This document shows, piece by piece, positions 7,508-17,165 of a stretch of DNA of 64,000 bases. A program made the translations under genes and the position numbers. The first letter of the stretch is position 1, and each line of letters begins with the position of its first letter. This DNA comes from Treponema parvum (GTDB lineage Bacteria > Spirochaetota > Spirochaetia > Treponematales > Treponemataceae). The notes under the pieces were generated by a model. It was not told where the DNA came from, searched no databases, and saw nothing but the letters and a program-made list of their open reading frames with translations. The stretch lies in assembly GCF_017893945.1 (NCBI RefSeq), contig NZ_CP054257.1, positions 2,418,001-2,482,000 of the forward strand, given 5' to 3'.

Positions 7508-8718
7508 TTATTGTCCATTCCGTGAAAAACAAGCATTTCAATTAGACGGGCTTTAAAGAAATCGGCGCAGCAGCCGAGTGCGGTTATGTCTTCAAAATCT
7601 CCGGTTATTATCTCTATCTCAACGGAAGGTTTTGAATACCACGGGAGCTTTTCCCGAATCTTTTCAACCAGCGTCTTTCTTATAAATTGATTACCTACGA
7701 ACGGTCCGTACACGATAACTCTGTCCGCAGGGAAAACCCTATGCGTGTTATCGATGACGCAAGCCACGCTTTCAACGGCTTTTTCAATCACGGGATCACC
7801 GGAAAAATCGCGGCTTGCCATAAGCCGCCCGAGCTCTTTTTCATCGGAAGGAAATACGCCCAAAACTGATCCTAAATGCTTCTGTAAAGCCCAGCCGGAG
7901 CTGATCGTTTCAAGGCAGCCCCTTTCCCCGCACCTGCAAAGCGCTGCATCTTTGGGCGGCACAATCTTTATGTGGCCTATTTCGGAAATGCTTCCGGCCG
8001 CAAGCAAAGGAATTTTTCCATTTATACAGTAAGCGGCTCCTATCCCGTATCCCCAGTGAACAAGAATTATGGAAGAATCGTTAATGCTGACATTCCTAAA
8101 AATTAAGGCGTTCAGCTGAGAATCCAAAAATCGATAAAGTCTTACAGGCACTTTGAACCGGACCGAAAGTTTTGAAAAATCAAGATTCGAAACCTCAGGC
8201 CATCTTGAATTGAACACCCACCTTGTTCCGTTGGCGCTGACTATCCCGGGAACTGCAACTCCGATTCCTACAAGAATTTGCTTTTTGGTGATGCAGTATT
8301 CCAGCTCTATGATCAGGCGCGTTAGAGACTCAAGGAATACCGTGTTATCAGCATCGTCGGGAACGGGTAAACTCTTTTGCCAAATGCTTTTCCCTTCCAT
8401 ATCGATGAGATCTGCGGTTAGGGTGTTTGAAGAAACTCCGACAGAAATCGCCACGAGTCTGTCAAAGCGCGGATGAAGTATTACCTCCGGTCTGCCCTTT
8501 CCTTGAATTTTCACTTCCGCGTCCTCGTACACAAGTTCGTCTTCCGTAAGCTGCTGCACCGAATCCGAAACATTATTGGGCCTTAGCCTGAGTTTTTGAT
8601 TCATCCGCTTGCGCGACGTTCCCTCTTCGGCACATATAAGCTCATAAAGCCTTGCCTTTTCAATGTCTCGTGTTTTAAATCCGCGGTTGAGATAGTATTC
8701 CGAAACCAGATAATTCAT
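7504..8718 (-). CDS. ROK family transcriptional regulator (NagC/XylR type)
   Basis: 404 residues. The N-terminal 80 residues form a winged helix-turn-helix (EEGTSRKRMNQKLRLRPNNVSDSVQQL). The ROK sugar-kinase-like domain follows. Its zinc motif is intact: EIGHIKI, then CRCGERGCLE with the His and three Cys ligands. The glycine-rich block is VGIGVAVPGIV. Such proteins repress sugar-uptake operons until a sugar or sugar phosphate binds. It lies directly upstream of tctC in the same direction with a 172-nt spacer holding promoter and operator boxes, so it most likely controls the operon. The start is uncertain: no clear Shine-Dalgarno precedes ATG 8718. Confidence 0.85.
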   Translation of the reverse strand: MNYLVSEYYLNRGFKTRDIEKARLYELICAEEGTSRKRMNQKLRLRPNNVSDSVQQLTEDELVYEDAEVKIQGKGRPEVILHPRFDRLVAISVGVSSNTLTADLIDMEGKSIWQKSLPVPDDADNTVFLESLTRLIIELEYCITKKQILVGIGVAVPGIVSANGTRWVFNSRWPEVSNLDFSKLSVRFKVPVRLYRFLDSQLNALIFRNVSINDSSIILVHWGYGIGAAYCINGKIPLLAAGSISEIGHIKIVPPKDAALCRCGERGCLETISSGWALQKHLGSVLGVFPSDEKELGRLMASRDFSGDPVIEKAVESVACVIDNTHRVFPADRVIVYGPFVGNQFIRKTLVEKIREKLPWYSKPSVEIEIITGDFEDITALGCCADFFKARLIEMLVFHGMDNN

Positions 8719-9047
8719 ATATATACTAATCTTATTCTACCATATATCAGTCAAAAAATTCACTCTGCGGATTGTTAAAAGCCGCAATCGCTTCAGGCAA
8801 CGCTGCATTTTTTTGCGCAACATGTTCCTCCGTGTCGGTTTCAGCCCTGAAGACGCGGCCCTGTTGCCGCAAATAAGCGGTTTTCCGATTTAACATTCCG
8901 TATAAAGCAAAATATGGTTTTCATATCGATGTTTTTCACGTCATCAATATTGCTAAATCTACAGGAACGGTATAATCTATAAGTAGCTATTGTTGGTGGT
9001 TTTACCACTATCCCATAACTTATCCCAATATTCTTTTAGGAGGGCTT
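8719..9047 (+). promoter_or_regulatory. nifJ upstream region with promoter and small hairpin
   Basis: This is the divergent gap between the ROK gene and nifJ. A TATAAT (8971-8976) has TTGCTA (8950-8955) 15 bp upstream, a slightly short spacer. The predicted leader contains a stem-loop around GTGGT-ttt-ACCAC (8996-9008) and ends with TAGGAGGGC before ATG 9048. Several short GC hairpins lie at 8760-8900. I see no open frame worth calling here. Confidence 0.55.
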
Positions 9048-12000
9048 ATGTCCAGAAAAAAGCAGTCAATGGACGGTAACCAGGCGGCTGCACATGTTGC
9101 GTATGCATTTACGGAAGTTGCAGGTATTTATCCCATAACTCCGTCATCGCCAATGGCGGATTTTGTCGATCAATGGTCGGCAAATAATTTAAAAAATATA
9201 TTCGGAACGGAGACTAAAGTCATTGAAATGCAGTCTGAAGCGGGCGCCGCCGGCACCGTGCACGGTTCCCTTGCCGCAGGCGCAATGACCACAACGTTCA
9301 CCGCGTCTCAGGGACTTCTTCTGATGATCCCGAATATGTACAAAATTGCAGCGGAACAGCTGCCGGCTGTTTTTCACGTTTCGGCGCGTACTGTCGCAAC
9401 TCAGGCGTTGAGTATCTTCGGCGATCATTCCGACGTATATGCCTGCCGTCAAACGGGATTTGCGATGCTGGCGGAAAGCAGCCCGCAGGAAGTCATGGAC
9501 TTGGCTCCGGTAGCTCACCTTGCCGCGATAGAAGGGAAGGTTCCGTTCCTTAACTTTTTCGACGGATTCAGGACATCGCATGAAATTCAAAAACTTGACG
9601 CATGGGATTATGCGGATCTGAAAGAGATGTGCAATATGGAAGCGGTAAAGGAATTCCGTAAGCACGCGCTCAATCCTGAAAATCCGTCGATGCGCGGTTC
9701 GCATGAAAACGGCGATATTTTCTTCCAGCACCGCGAAGCATGCAACCTTGTGTACGACGCTTTACCTGAAATCGTACGCAAATACATGGCAAAGATAAAT
9801 GTAAAACTCGGCACCCAATACGATCTTTTTAACTATTACGGAGCGAAAGATGCGGATCGCGTAATCGTAGCTATGGGATCCGTTTGCGACGTAACGGAAG
9901 AAGTCGTAGACTATCTCATGAAAAAAGGCGAAAAAGTCGGTTTGATAAAGGTTCGCCTGTACCGCCCGTGGGTTGCGGAAGCGTTCCTTAAAGTTTTGCC
10001 GGCCACCTGTAAAAAACTCACTGTCCTTGACAGGACAAAAGAGCCGGGATCTTTAGGCGAACCCTTGTATCTGGACGTAGCGACTACATTGCGCGAAGCG
10101 GGAAAGCACGACGTCATTCTTACCGGCGGACGCTACGGATTAGGCTCAAAGGACACTCCTCCGTCAAGCATATTCGCCGTATATAAGGAACTTAACGAAG
10201 CTTCTCCGAAAGCGCGTTATACTGTCGGCATAATTGACGACGTTACCAATTTGAGTCTGCCTGAAATAAAACCCGCGCCCATCACTTCGGCCGAAGGTAC
10301 GGTCGAATGTAAATTCTGGGGTATCGGTGGCGACGGCACCGTAGGCGCAAATAAGGATTCTACAAAGATCATAGGCGATCACACAGACAAATACATTCAG
10401 GCCTATTTCCAATACGACTCCAAAAAAACCGGCGGCGTTACGATCTCTCACCTGCGCTTCGGCGACAAACCGATCAAAAGTCCGTACTATATCAACCAGG
10501 CAGATCTTGTAGCCTGTCACAACCAATCCTATATCATCAAAGGGTATAAGATGGTTCAGGACGTCAAAAAAGGCGGAATTTTCCTTATCAACTGTCAGTG
10601 GTCCGATGAAGAACTTGACAAGCACCTCAACGCGGAAGCAAAAAAGTATATTGTAAACAACAATATAAAAGTGTACACGGTTGACGCGGTAGACATAGCA
10701 GGTAAAATCGGTCTTAACAAACGCACTAGCACCGTGCTCCAGTCGGCTTTCTTTAAACTGGCAAAGGTTCTTCCGGCGGAAGATGCCGTCAAGTACATGA
10801 AAGAAAAAGTTGTGGCAAAGTTCTCAAGCAAGGGACAGGACATCGTCGACATGAACTGCAAGGCGATCGACGCAGGAGTAAACGCGCTGCATGAAGTAAA
10901 AATTCCTTCTTCTTGGAGCAATCCTCCGGCAGACGCGCCGAAACCCGCTTTGTCCGGCGAAAAGAGCACAGTCGCAATGGTCAAAAATCTCATGCAGCCC
11001 ATCGCGCTCATGGACGGCGACAGCTTACCCGTTTCCGCATTCAAAGACATTGCCGACGGTCAGTTCGGAACCGGTATTGCCGCCTATGAAAAACGCGGTA
11101 TTGCCGTTATGGTTCCCGAATGGGATGCGTCGAAATGTATTCAGTGCAACAACTGTGCTTTCGTGTGTTCGCATGCGACCATTCGTCCGTATCTGCTGTC
11201 CGACGCGGAAGTAAAAGGCGCTCCTTCGAATCTTGTTACGGCGGACACCAAGCCGAAACCGAGTCAATACAAATATACCATTTCGGTATCGCCTCTCGAC
11301 TGCACGGGCTGCGGCGAATGCGTAACAGTGTGTCCCACAAAGGCTATCGCAATGGTTCCGCAGGAAACGCGCGTTCAGGAACAGCCGGTATTCGATTATT
11401 TGGTTTCTCACGTGAGCAAAAAGACGGATGCGGGCATGGACGACCTTACGCCCAAAGGTTCGCAATTCAATCAGCCGCTTTTGGAATTTTCAGGTTCGTG
11501 CGCAGGCTGTGCGGAAACTTCGTACGCAAGGCTTATCACCCAGCTGTTCGGCGAACACATGTATATTTCCAACGCCACAGGCTGTTCTTCCATATGGGGA
11601 GGACCAGCCGCTACCTGTCCGTATACCGTCAACAAGGATTCGAAAAAAGGCCCTGCATGGGCGAACTCTTTGTTCGAAGACAACGCCGAGCACGGCTTCG
11701 GTATGGCGGTGGGACAAAAATATATACGCAATGGCTTAATCGCTCAGCTTGAAGAAATGGGAAAGAGCGATAAGGCCAGCGCATCCTTCAAAGAAGCTCT
11801 GTCTCAATTTATGGCGACAAAGGATAACACCAGAGCAAATACGGAACCGTGCAAAGCCCTTATCGCGGAGCTTGAAAAAGCCGCTGCGTCCGGATGCGGT
11901 CTTTCCAAGGAAATTCTTGAAAAGAAAGAATATCTTTCAAAGAAATCCGTATGGGTAATGGGCGGCGACGGCTGGGCCTATGACATAGGATTCGGAGGTC

Positions 12001-12596
12001 TTGATCATGTTCTTGCTTCCGGAGAAGACATAAACGTCATAGTTTTCGATACTGAAATGTATTCGAATACCGGCGGTCAAGCGTCAAAGGCTTCGAACAT
12101 CGGTGAAATTTGTCAGTTCGCCGCGGCAGGTAAGGATATCGGTAAAAAATCTCTTGCGGAAATCGCAATGACCTACGGATATGTTTACGTTGCTCAGATA
12201 GCCCTAAGCGCAAATCCGTCGCAAACCGTAAAAGCGATTGTGGAAGCGGAAGCCTATAAGGGACCGTCGTTGATCATCGCCTACTCTCCGTGCGAACTTC
12301 ACGGAATTAAGGGAGGAATGAATCACTGTCAGGATGTAATGAAGTCTGCCGTAAAATCCGGCTACTGGAACCTGTTCAGCTTTAACCCGGCTCTGAAGGC
12401 GGAAGGCAAAAATCCGTTTACGCTTTCTTCAAAACTCGGAGACGGCTCTTATCAGTCGTTCCTTGCAAACGAAACGCGCTACTCCGCTCTTACCAGAAAA
12501 TTCCCGGAAAGGGCGAGCGTTCTGTTCCAGAGGAACGAAGACACGGCAAAAGCCCGCTTCGAGCACTTGCAGAGGCTGGTTGAACTGTACAAATAA
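9048..12596 (+). CDS. nifJ: Pyruvate:ferredoxin (flavodoxin) oxidoreductase
   Basis: 1182 residues, the full length of single-chain PFOR. It oxidatively decarboxylates pyruvate with CoA to acetyl-CoA and CO2, and passes electrons to ferredoxin or flavodoxin in the cytoplasm. Domains in order: N-terminal gamma-like domain (VAGIYPITPSSPMADFVDQW), transketolase-like and CoA-binding regions, then a two-cluster ferredoxin domain (CIQCNNCAFVC near residue 697 and CTGCGECVTVC near 750). The C-terminal thiamine diphosphate domain has SCAGC near 815, GGDGWAYDIGFGG near 970 and NTGGQASKAS near 1007, so the cluster and cofactor ligands look intact. The ribosome-binding site is TAGGAGGG. It is monocistronic with a terminator downstream and fits fermentative anaerobic metabolism. 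Confidence 0.97.
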   Translation: MSRKKQSMDGNQAAAHVAYAFTEVAGIYPITPSSPMADFVDQWSANNLKNIFGTETKVIEMQSEAGAAGTVHGSLAAGAMTTTFTASQGLLLMIPNMYKIAAEQLPAVFHVSARTVATQALSIFGDHSDVYACRQTGFAMLAESSPQEVMDLAPVAHLAAIEGKVPFLNFFDGFRTSHEIQKLDAWDYADLKEMCNMEAVKEFRKHALNPENPSMRGSHENGDIFFQHREACNLVYDALPEIVRKYMAKINVKLGTQYDLFNYYGAKDADRVIVAMGSVCDVTEEVVDYLMKKGEKVGLIKVRLYRPWVAEAFLKVLPATCKKLTVLDRTKEPGSLGEPLYLDVATTLREAGKHDVILTGGRYGLGSKDTPPSSIFAVYKELNEASPKARYTVGIIDDVTNLSLPEIKPAPITSAEGTVECKFWGIGGDGTVGANKDSTKIIGDHTDKYIQAYFQYDSKKTGGVTISHLRFGDKPIKSPYYINQADLVACHNQSYIIKGYKMVQDVKKGGIFLINCQWSDEELDKHLNAEAKKYIVNNNIKVYTVDAVDIAGKIGLNKRTSTVLQSAFFKLAKVLPAEDAVKYMKEKVVAKFSSKGQDIVDMNCKAIDAGVNALHEVKIPSSWSNPPADAPKPALSGEKSTVAMVKNLMQPIALMDGDSLPVSAFKDIADGQFGTGIAAYEKRGIAVMVPEWDASKCIQCNNCAFVCSHATIRPYLLSDAEVKGAPSNLVTADTKPKPSQYKYTISVSPLDCTGCGECVTVCPTKAIAMVPQETRVQEQPVFDYLVSHVSKKTDAGMDDLTPKGSQFNQPLLEFSGSCAGCAETSYARLITQLFGEHMYISNATGCSSIWGGPAATCPYTVNKDSKKGPAWANSLFEDNAEHGFGMAVGQKYIRNGLIAQLEEMGKSDKASASFKEALSQFMATKDNTRANTEPCKALIAELEKAAASGCGLSKEILEKKEYLSKKSVWVMGGDGWAYDIGFGGLDHVLASGEDINVIVFDTEMYSNTGGQASKASNIGEICQFAAAGKDIGKKSLAEIAMTYGYVYVAQIALSANPSQTVKAIVEAEAYKGPSLIIAYSPCELHGIKGGMNHCQDVMKSAVKSGYWNLFSFNPALKAEGKNPFTLSSKLGDGSYQSFLANETRYSALTRKFPERASVLFQRNEDTAKARFEHLQRLVELYK

Positions 12597-12603
12597 GCTC
12601 AAA

Positions 12604-12755
12604 ATGCGGCGTTGCAGAACACGGTTTTCTAAAACGCCGCATGAGAGCGGCGCATACGCAAATATGTGAGTTTTCTAAAGAAACTTGCAGCGCGCACTAG
12701 CGTGTCAATAAAAGCCCTTTTGCAAGGCAAACAGCTTTGCGAGAGGGCTTTTTTA
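12604..12755 (+). terminator. nifJ downstream hairpin and terminator
   Basis: A perfect 10-bp inverted repeat ATGCGGCGTT/AACGCCGCAT (12604-12642, 19-nt loop) follows the nifJ stop but has no T-tract. Further on, AAAAGCCC...GAGAGGGCTTTTTT (12709-12755) is a hairpin ending in six T residues, a standard intrinsic terminator. Confidence 0.75.
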
Positions 12756-12796
12756 TCGGCGCGGACATTGCATAACTTGGAGCACGGACGAGCAAT

Positions 12797-12834
12797 TTGC
12801 CTAAAACGAGCGATTACACTATAATCGCTCTACT
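12797..12834 (+). promoter_or_regulatory. mnmG promoter predicted to give a leaderless mRNA
   Basis: TTGCCT (12797-12802), 17 bp, TATAAT (12820-12825), then only 9 nt to ATG 12835. No Shine-Dalgarno lies in those 9 nt. A perfect 9-bp inverted repeat GAGCGATTA-cacta-TAATCGCTC (12808-12830) overlaps the -10 and could be an operator. Confidence 0.65.
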
Positions 12835-14805
12835 ATGGCCGGATTTTATGATTTTTTTGACGTCGCCGTCGTAGGCGGCGGCCACGCGGGAATAGAAGCG
12901 TCTCTTGCTTCCGCAAGGATGGGACTGAAAACCGTACTTATAACGCAAAACATAGATTCCATAGGAAGGCTTTCCTGCAACCCGTCCATAGGCGGAATTG
13001 CAAAAGGAAACATCGTGCGCGAAATCGACGCGCTCGGCGGCGAAATGGGAAAGATCATCGACAAGTCGATGATACAATTCAGACTTTTAAACCGCCGAAG
13101 GGGCCCTGCAGTGCAGGCTCCGCGCGCGCAAGCCGATAAAATCCTTTATTCTCAAATCGCGCGAAAGACGGTAGAAACTACGGAAAACCTTTCAACCTTG
13201 ATGGATTCGGTAACGGATATTCTGACTGCGGTTTCGTCAGCAAAACTTCCGCCCCAGTCCGACAGCATTGCGGAAAAAGGTTCCATTCCCGGCGAATTAC
13301 GCAGCGTAAAAACAAGCGAAGCTGCAAAAAGCGGAATGAGGCAAAAGGTTACGGGAATCGTAACCGAGCGCGGAAGAATAATTCCCGTTCGAGCCGTAGT
13401 CCTTACGACCGGTACGTTTTTAGGCGGTAAAATTTTCATAGGCGATTACGACGCTCCCTGCGGGCGGCTGGGTGAAGAAGGAGCTTTCGGGCTTACACAA
13501 TCGCTTATCAGGCTGGGTTTTACGATAGGCAGATTAAAGACGGGAACTCCGCCGAGAATTCTGCGTCACACGGTGGACTTTACAAAACTTGCGGAGCAGC
13601 CTTCGGACGAAGACATTATTCCCTTTTCCTTCGATAATGAAAAAATTGAAAGACCGATGGTTTCCTGCCACATCGCCTACACGAATACGAAGACTCACAA
13701 CATCATAAGAGAAAACATAGGCCGCTCTCCTTTATACAGCGGAAAAATTTCAGGAATCGGGCCGAGATATTGTCCTTCGATCGAAGACAAGGTTATGCGC
13801 TTTTCGGAAAGAGAGCGGCATCAGATCTTCGTAGAACCGGAGGGGCTTGAAACCGACGAGATATATTTAAACGGTCTTTCTTCCTCTTTGCCGGAATCGG
13901 TGCAGGACGCCTTTTTAAGAACTATGGAAGGCTTTGAAAACGCCGTTGTGGCGAGACCCGGCTATGCCGTAGAATACGACTATGTGGAGCCGACGCAGCT
14001 TTATCCTTCCCTTGAAACAAAACGCGTGGCCGGGCTTTTTAACGCGGGACAGATAAACGGAACGTCAGGCTATGAAGAAGCCGCCGGTCAAGGCCTTATA
14101 GCGGGAATAAACGCCGCCCTGTACTCCAAGGCGCATAAAGAATTTTGCGGCCCCTTGTGCGCCTTAAATGAGGATACGGGGGGAAACCCGCTTATGCTTA
14201 ATGAACGCATTGAAAAATTCCAAAAAAAGGCCGGCTTTACAAATTTCCGCATAATTCCTGACTGGAAGCCCGTCATACTTCACCGTTCGGAAGCATACAT
14301 AGGCGTTTTGATCGACGACCTTGTAACTTTGGGAACAAAGGAACCCTACCGTATGTTTACCGCTCGTGCGGAATACCGATTGAAACTCCGCTTTGATACG
14401 GCCGACCAAAGGCTTTGCCGATACGGTTTTTACGCGGGATTAAAGACCCGGTCGCAGCTTGACGCCGTAAACGAAAAATACGCTCTTGAAGACAGGATCA
14501 TAGCGGAGCTTTTAAAAAATCCTAAAATGCAAAATCCGGGATATCCTCAAAAAGTATGGGAAACGGCGCAGATAGACTTCAAATACAAATACTATATAGA
14601 AAAACAGGACAAGCGAGTCGAAAAACTGCGCCGCATGGAAAACACCAAGATTCCCGTTAATTTCGATTACGGATCTATCCCTTCGCTTTCAAGCGAATCG
14701 CGGCAAAAACTTGAAAAGATCCGCCCTTTAACGCTCGGACAGGCAGGCCGCATAAGCGGAATACGAAACAGCGACATTATGCTTTTGATGGTTTATCTCA
14801 GGTAG
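12835..14805 (+). CDS. mnmG: tRNA uridine-5-carboxymethylaminomethyl modification enzyme MnmG (GidA)
   Basis: 656 residues against about 625-630 in most bacteria. The FAD-binding VAVVGGGHAGIEASLASARMG begins near residue 10. The family blocks CNPSIGGIAKGNIVREIDALGG, LKTGTPPRI and RAEYRLKLRFDTADQRL are present. With MnmE it installs the cmnm5 group at the wobble uridine of several tRNAs. The extra length is mostly an insertion of roughly 40 residues around residues 125-170 (DILTAVSSAKLPPQSDSI and after), within the FAD domain before TGIVTERG. It has no Shine-Dalgarno and a promoter immediately ahead, so it is probably translated from a leaderless mRNA. Confidence 0.96.
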   Translation: MAGFYDFFDVAVVGGGHAGIEASLASARMGLKTVLITQNIDSIGRLSCNPSIGGIAKGNIVREIDALGGEMGKIIDKSMIQFRLLNRRRGPAVQAPRAQADKILYSQIARKTVETTENLSTLMDSVTDILTAVSSAKLPPQSDSIAEKGSIPGELRSVKTSEAAKSGMRQKVTGIVTERGRIIPVRAVVLTTGTFLGGKIFIGDYDAPCGRLGEEGAFGLTQSLIRLGFTIGRLKTGTPPRILRHTVDFTKLAEQPSDEDIIPFSFDNEKIERPMVSCHIAYTNTKTHNIIRENIGRSPLYSGKISGIGPRYCPSIEDKVMRFSERERHQIFVEPEGLETDEIYLNGLSSSLPESVQDAFLRTMEGFENAVVARPGYAVEYDYVEPTQLYPSLETKRVAGLFNAGQINGTSGYEEAAGQGLIAGINAALYSKAHKEFCGPLCALNEDTGGNPLMLNERIEKFQKKAGFTNFRIIPDWKPVILHRSEAYIGVLIDDLVTLGTKEPYRMFTARAEYRLKLRFDTADQRLCRYGFYAGLKTRSQLDAVNEKYALEDRIIAELLKNPKMQNPGYPQKVWETAQIDFKYKYYIEKQDKRVEKLRRMENTKIPVNFDYGSIPSLSSESRQKLEKIRPLTLGQAGRISGIRNSDIMLLMVYLR

Positions 14806-14823
14806 ATAATTTTTGCAGTTTCA

Positions 14824-14878
14824 GTGTGCGGCTTTCGCCTCCGAACAAGAACACAGTGTTTGTCGCACACCGTTTTTT
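14824..14878 (+). terminator. mnmG terminator
   Basis: GTGTGCG (14824-14830) pairs with CGCACAC (14864-14870), with a further inner stem ACA.GAACAC/GTGTTTGT, and is followed by CGTTTTTT. It lies 18 nt after the mnmG stop. Confidence 0.75.
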
Positions 14879-14933
14879 GCGCCGATTGACCGGCGGCGAA
14901 TTTTGGCCGCGTTGACTGCACACGGCGATCCAA

Positions 14934-14962
14934 TTGTAAAAAAAGCGTAAAATATGTAAAAT
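14934..14962 (+). promoter_or_regulatory. prfA promoter predicted to give a leaderless mRNA
   Basis: TTGTAA (14934-14939), 17 bp, TAAAAT (14957-14962), then 8 nt (CAATTTCT) and ATG 14971. No Shine-Dalgarno is present between the -10 and the start codon. Confidence 0.65.
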
Positions 14963-14970
14963 CAATTTCT

Positions 14971-16062
14971 ATGGATTTGTTAAAAAAGCTCGAAGATTGC
15001 TCCGTCCGGTTAAAGGAGCTCGATAAAACCGTCGCCGATCCCGATTTGGTAAAGGATCCTCAAAAATACAAAGCCGTTATGAGGGAACACGGACATCTCA
15101 GTACGATTGCAGCTCTTTACGACGAGTATAAAAAGGTTTTGAAGGGTATTTCCGACGCACATGAAATGATAACGTCGGAAGACGATCACGACATGAGGGA
15201 AATGGCGAGAGAAGAGCTGCGGGAATTGGAAGAAAGACTTCCTAAACTTGAAGAAGAGATAAAATTAAAGCTTATTCCGCCGGATCCTCTTGATGAAAAG
15301 AATATTATAGTCGAAATACGCAACGGAGTAGGCGGCGACGAAGCGTCGCTTTTTGTAATGGATCTGTTTCAGATGTATACGCGGCTTGCGGAGCGCAAAG
15401 GCTGGAAATACGAAGTCATAAATTCCAGTCCTACGGAAGTAGGCGGATACAAGGAAATCACTTTTTCCATAAGCGGAAAATTCGTATACGGAACTCTCCG
15501 TTGGGAAGGCGGCGTCCACAGAGTGCAGCGAGTTCCGACGACGGAAGCACAAGGGCGAATCCACACAAGCACGGTAACGGTGGCGATACTCCCCGAAGCG
15601 GAAGAAACCGAAATTGAAATCAAACCCGAAGACGTAAGGATCGACGTAATGAGGGCGGGGGGACCCGGCGGACAATGCGTAAACACGACGGATTCCGCCG
15701 TGCGGCTCACACACATTCCCACAGGTCTTGTAGTCATACAGCAAGATGAAAAAAGCCAGATAAAAAACAAAGCCAAGGCGTTCCGCGTATTACGCGCTCG
15801 TCTGTTCGATATGGAAGAGTCTAAAAAAAATGCCGAACGTTCGGCCGCACGCAAGTCTATGGTAGGCGCCGGAGACAGGTCGGAAAGGATCCGCACGTAT
15901 AACTTTCCGCAAAACCGTGTTTCCGATCACCGCATAAACCTTACGCTTTATAAACTGGACCAGTTTATGCTCGGCTACATGGATGAAATGCTCGACGCTC
16001 TTAATGTTTATGCAAAAGAAGAGCAGCTTAAAGCGGACATTACGGAGATGAACAATGACTGA
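14971..16062 (+). CDS. prfA: Peptide chain release factor 1
   Basis: 363 residues, normal for RF1. It reads UAA and UAG stop codons on the ribosome and releases the peptide. The catalytic loop RAGGPGGQCVNTTDSAVRLTH holds the GGQ near residues 232-234; most RF1 proteins have His after GGQ, here Cys. The stop-codon-recognition PxT tripeptide is present as RVPTTEAQGR, distinguishing it from RF2. It is followed 27 nt later by prmC, which methylates the GGQ glutamine, a conserved pairing. A promoter sits directly before the ATG with no ribosome-binding site. Confidence 0.97.
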   Translation: MDLLKKLEDCSVRLKELDKTVADPDLVKDPQKYKAVMREHGHLSTIAALYDEYKKVLKGISDAHEMITSEDDHDMREMAREELRELEERLPKLEEEIKLKLIPPDPLDEKNIIVEIRNGVGGDEASLFVMDLFQMYTRLAERKGWKYEVINSSPTEVGGYKEITFSISGKFVYGTLRWEGGVHRVQRVPTTEAQGRIHTSTVTVAILPEAEETEIEIKPEDVRIDVMRAGGPGGQCVNTTDSAVRLTHIPTGLVVIQQDEKSQIKNKAKAFRVLRARLFDMEESKKNAERSAARKSMVGAGDRSERIRTYNFPQNRVSDHRINLTLYKLDQFMLGYMDEMLDALNVYAKEEQLKADITEMNND

Positions 16063-16089
16063 CATCCCGTGCTGCGAACAGGATGATTT

Positions 16090-17157
16090 GTGACAGTTTC
16101 GGAAGCCGTCGGATACGGCGTAAAATATCTTAAAGAAAAAAAAATCGACCGAAAAATTTTTATGCCGGAAACGACACCTATTTTTGACACGCCGGTTTTA
16201 GACGTAAACTGTATCTTAGAGCATACGCTAAAAAAATCGCGAACGTTTATCTTATCGCACGGCGACGCTGAGCTTTCAAAAAAACAAACGTCCGTTTTTA
16301 AAAATGCCTTAAAAAAGCGAAGAGAAGGACTTCCCGTAGCATATATTACGGGCGTCAAAGAATTTTACGGACTTGATTTTCTTGTAACGCCTGACGTTTT
16401 AATTCCCAAACCCGACACGGAACTTTTGGTAGAACATGCGCTAAAGGAAGCTGCCCAAAAATTTGCCTCAAGAGAAAATTTTACGGCGGATTTTACGGCA
16501 GGCCTTGCGGCAAAACCCGAAGACCGTAAAAATTCCCGAAATGCCGCTTACCGAGTAGCGGACGTATGTACCGGAAGCGGCTGCATCGCCGTTTCTTTTC
16601 TGCACGAAGCCGCCGCAAGCGGTGTAAATGCACCCCCTATCGACCTTGCCGTTTATGCCTCCGACATAAGCAAAAAAGCGCTCAGTGTGGCAAAAAAAAA
16701 CGCTTATCGTATTCTTTCAGACAATCCGGCGGCAAAAAAGGCTATGGATTTTTTTCAAGGCGATCTGCTTGACGCCTTCCCTAAAGAAATTCGATTCGAA
16801 TTGATTTTGTCAAATCCGCCGTACGTACCGTCCGAAACGGTAACGGAACTTTTAAAAGACGGCAGAAAAGAACCCCGCGTCGCCTTGGACGGAGACGTCA
16901 TGGATATTCGTGACAAAGATTTCTGCGATGAAAATTCATGCAAAAAAGATTTTCACGACGGACTTGCAATTATACGCAGGCTTATTCCTCAGGCGTATGA
17001 GAGGCTGTCGGCCGGAGGGCTTTTTTTGCTCGAAGCGGGAGAATACAACGTAGAAAAAGCTGCAAAGCTTATGAAAAGCGAAGGTTTTGCGGACGTTAAA
17101 ATTCACAAAGACTTGTCGGGGCAGCTTCGGCTCGCGGAGGGAAGAAAACCTTTTTAG
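16090..17157 (+). CDS. prmC: Peptide chain release factor N5-glutamine methyltransferase
   Basis: 355 residues from a GTG start with AGGA upstream, longer than the usual 280 or so. It transfers a methyl group from S-adenosylmethionine to the Gln of the release-factor GGQ motif. The N-terminal helical domain ends with GLPVAYITGVKEFYGLDFLV and VLIPKPDTELLVEHAL. The methyltransferase part has DVCTGSGCIAVSFLHEA and the glutamine-binding NPPYVPSE near residue 241. Extra segments lie before motif I (RENFTADFTAGLAAKPEDRK) and after NPPY (CDENSCKKDFHDG). It is in one transcription unit with prfA. Confidence 0.94.
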   Translation: MTVSEAVGYGVKYLKEKKIDRKIFMPETTPIFDTPVLDVNCILEHTLKKSRTFILSHGDAELSKKQTSVFKNALKKRREGLPVAYITGVKEFYGLDFLVTPDVLIPKPDTELLVEHALKEAAQKFASRENFTADFTAGLAAKPEDRKNSRNAAYRVADVCTGSGCIAVSFLHEAAASGVNAPPIDLAVYASDISKKALSVAKKNAYRILSDNPAAKKAMDFFQGDLLDAFPKEIRFELILSNPPYVPSETVTELLKDGRKEPRVALDGDVMDIRDKDFCDENSCKKDFHDGLAIIRRLIPQAYERLSAGGLFLLEAGEYNVEKAAKLMKSEGFADVKIHKDLSGQLRLAEGRKPF

Positions 17158-17165
17158 GACGGACG

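Noticed and set aside
9189..12000. Several long antisense frames inside nifJ
   Set aside because: They mirror the codon structure of a certain gene and have no start signals of their own.
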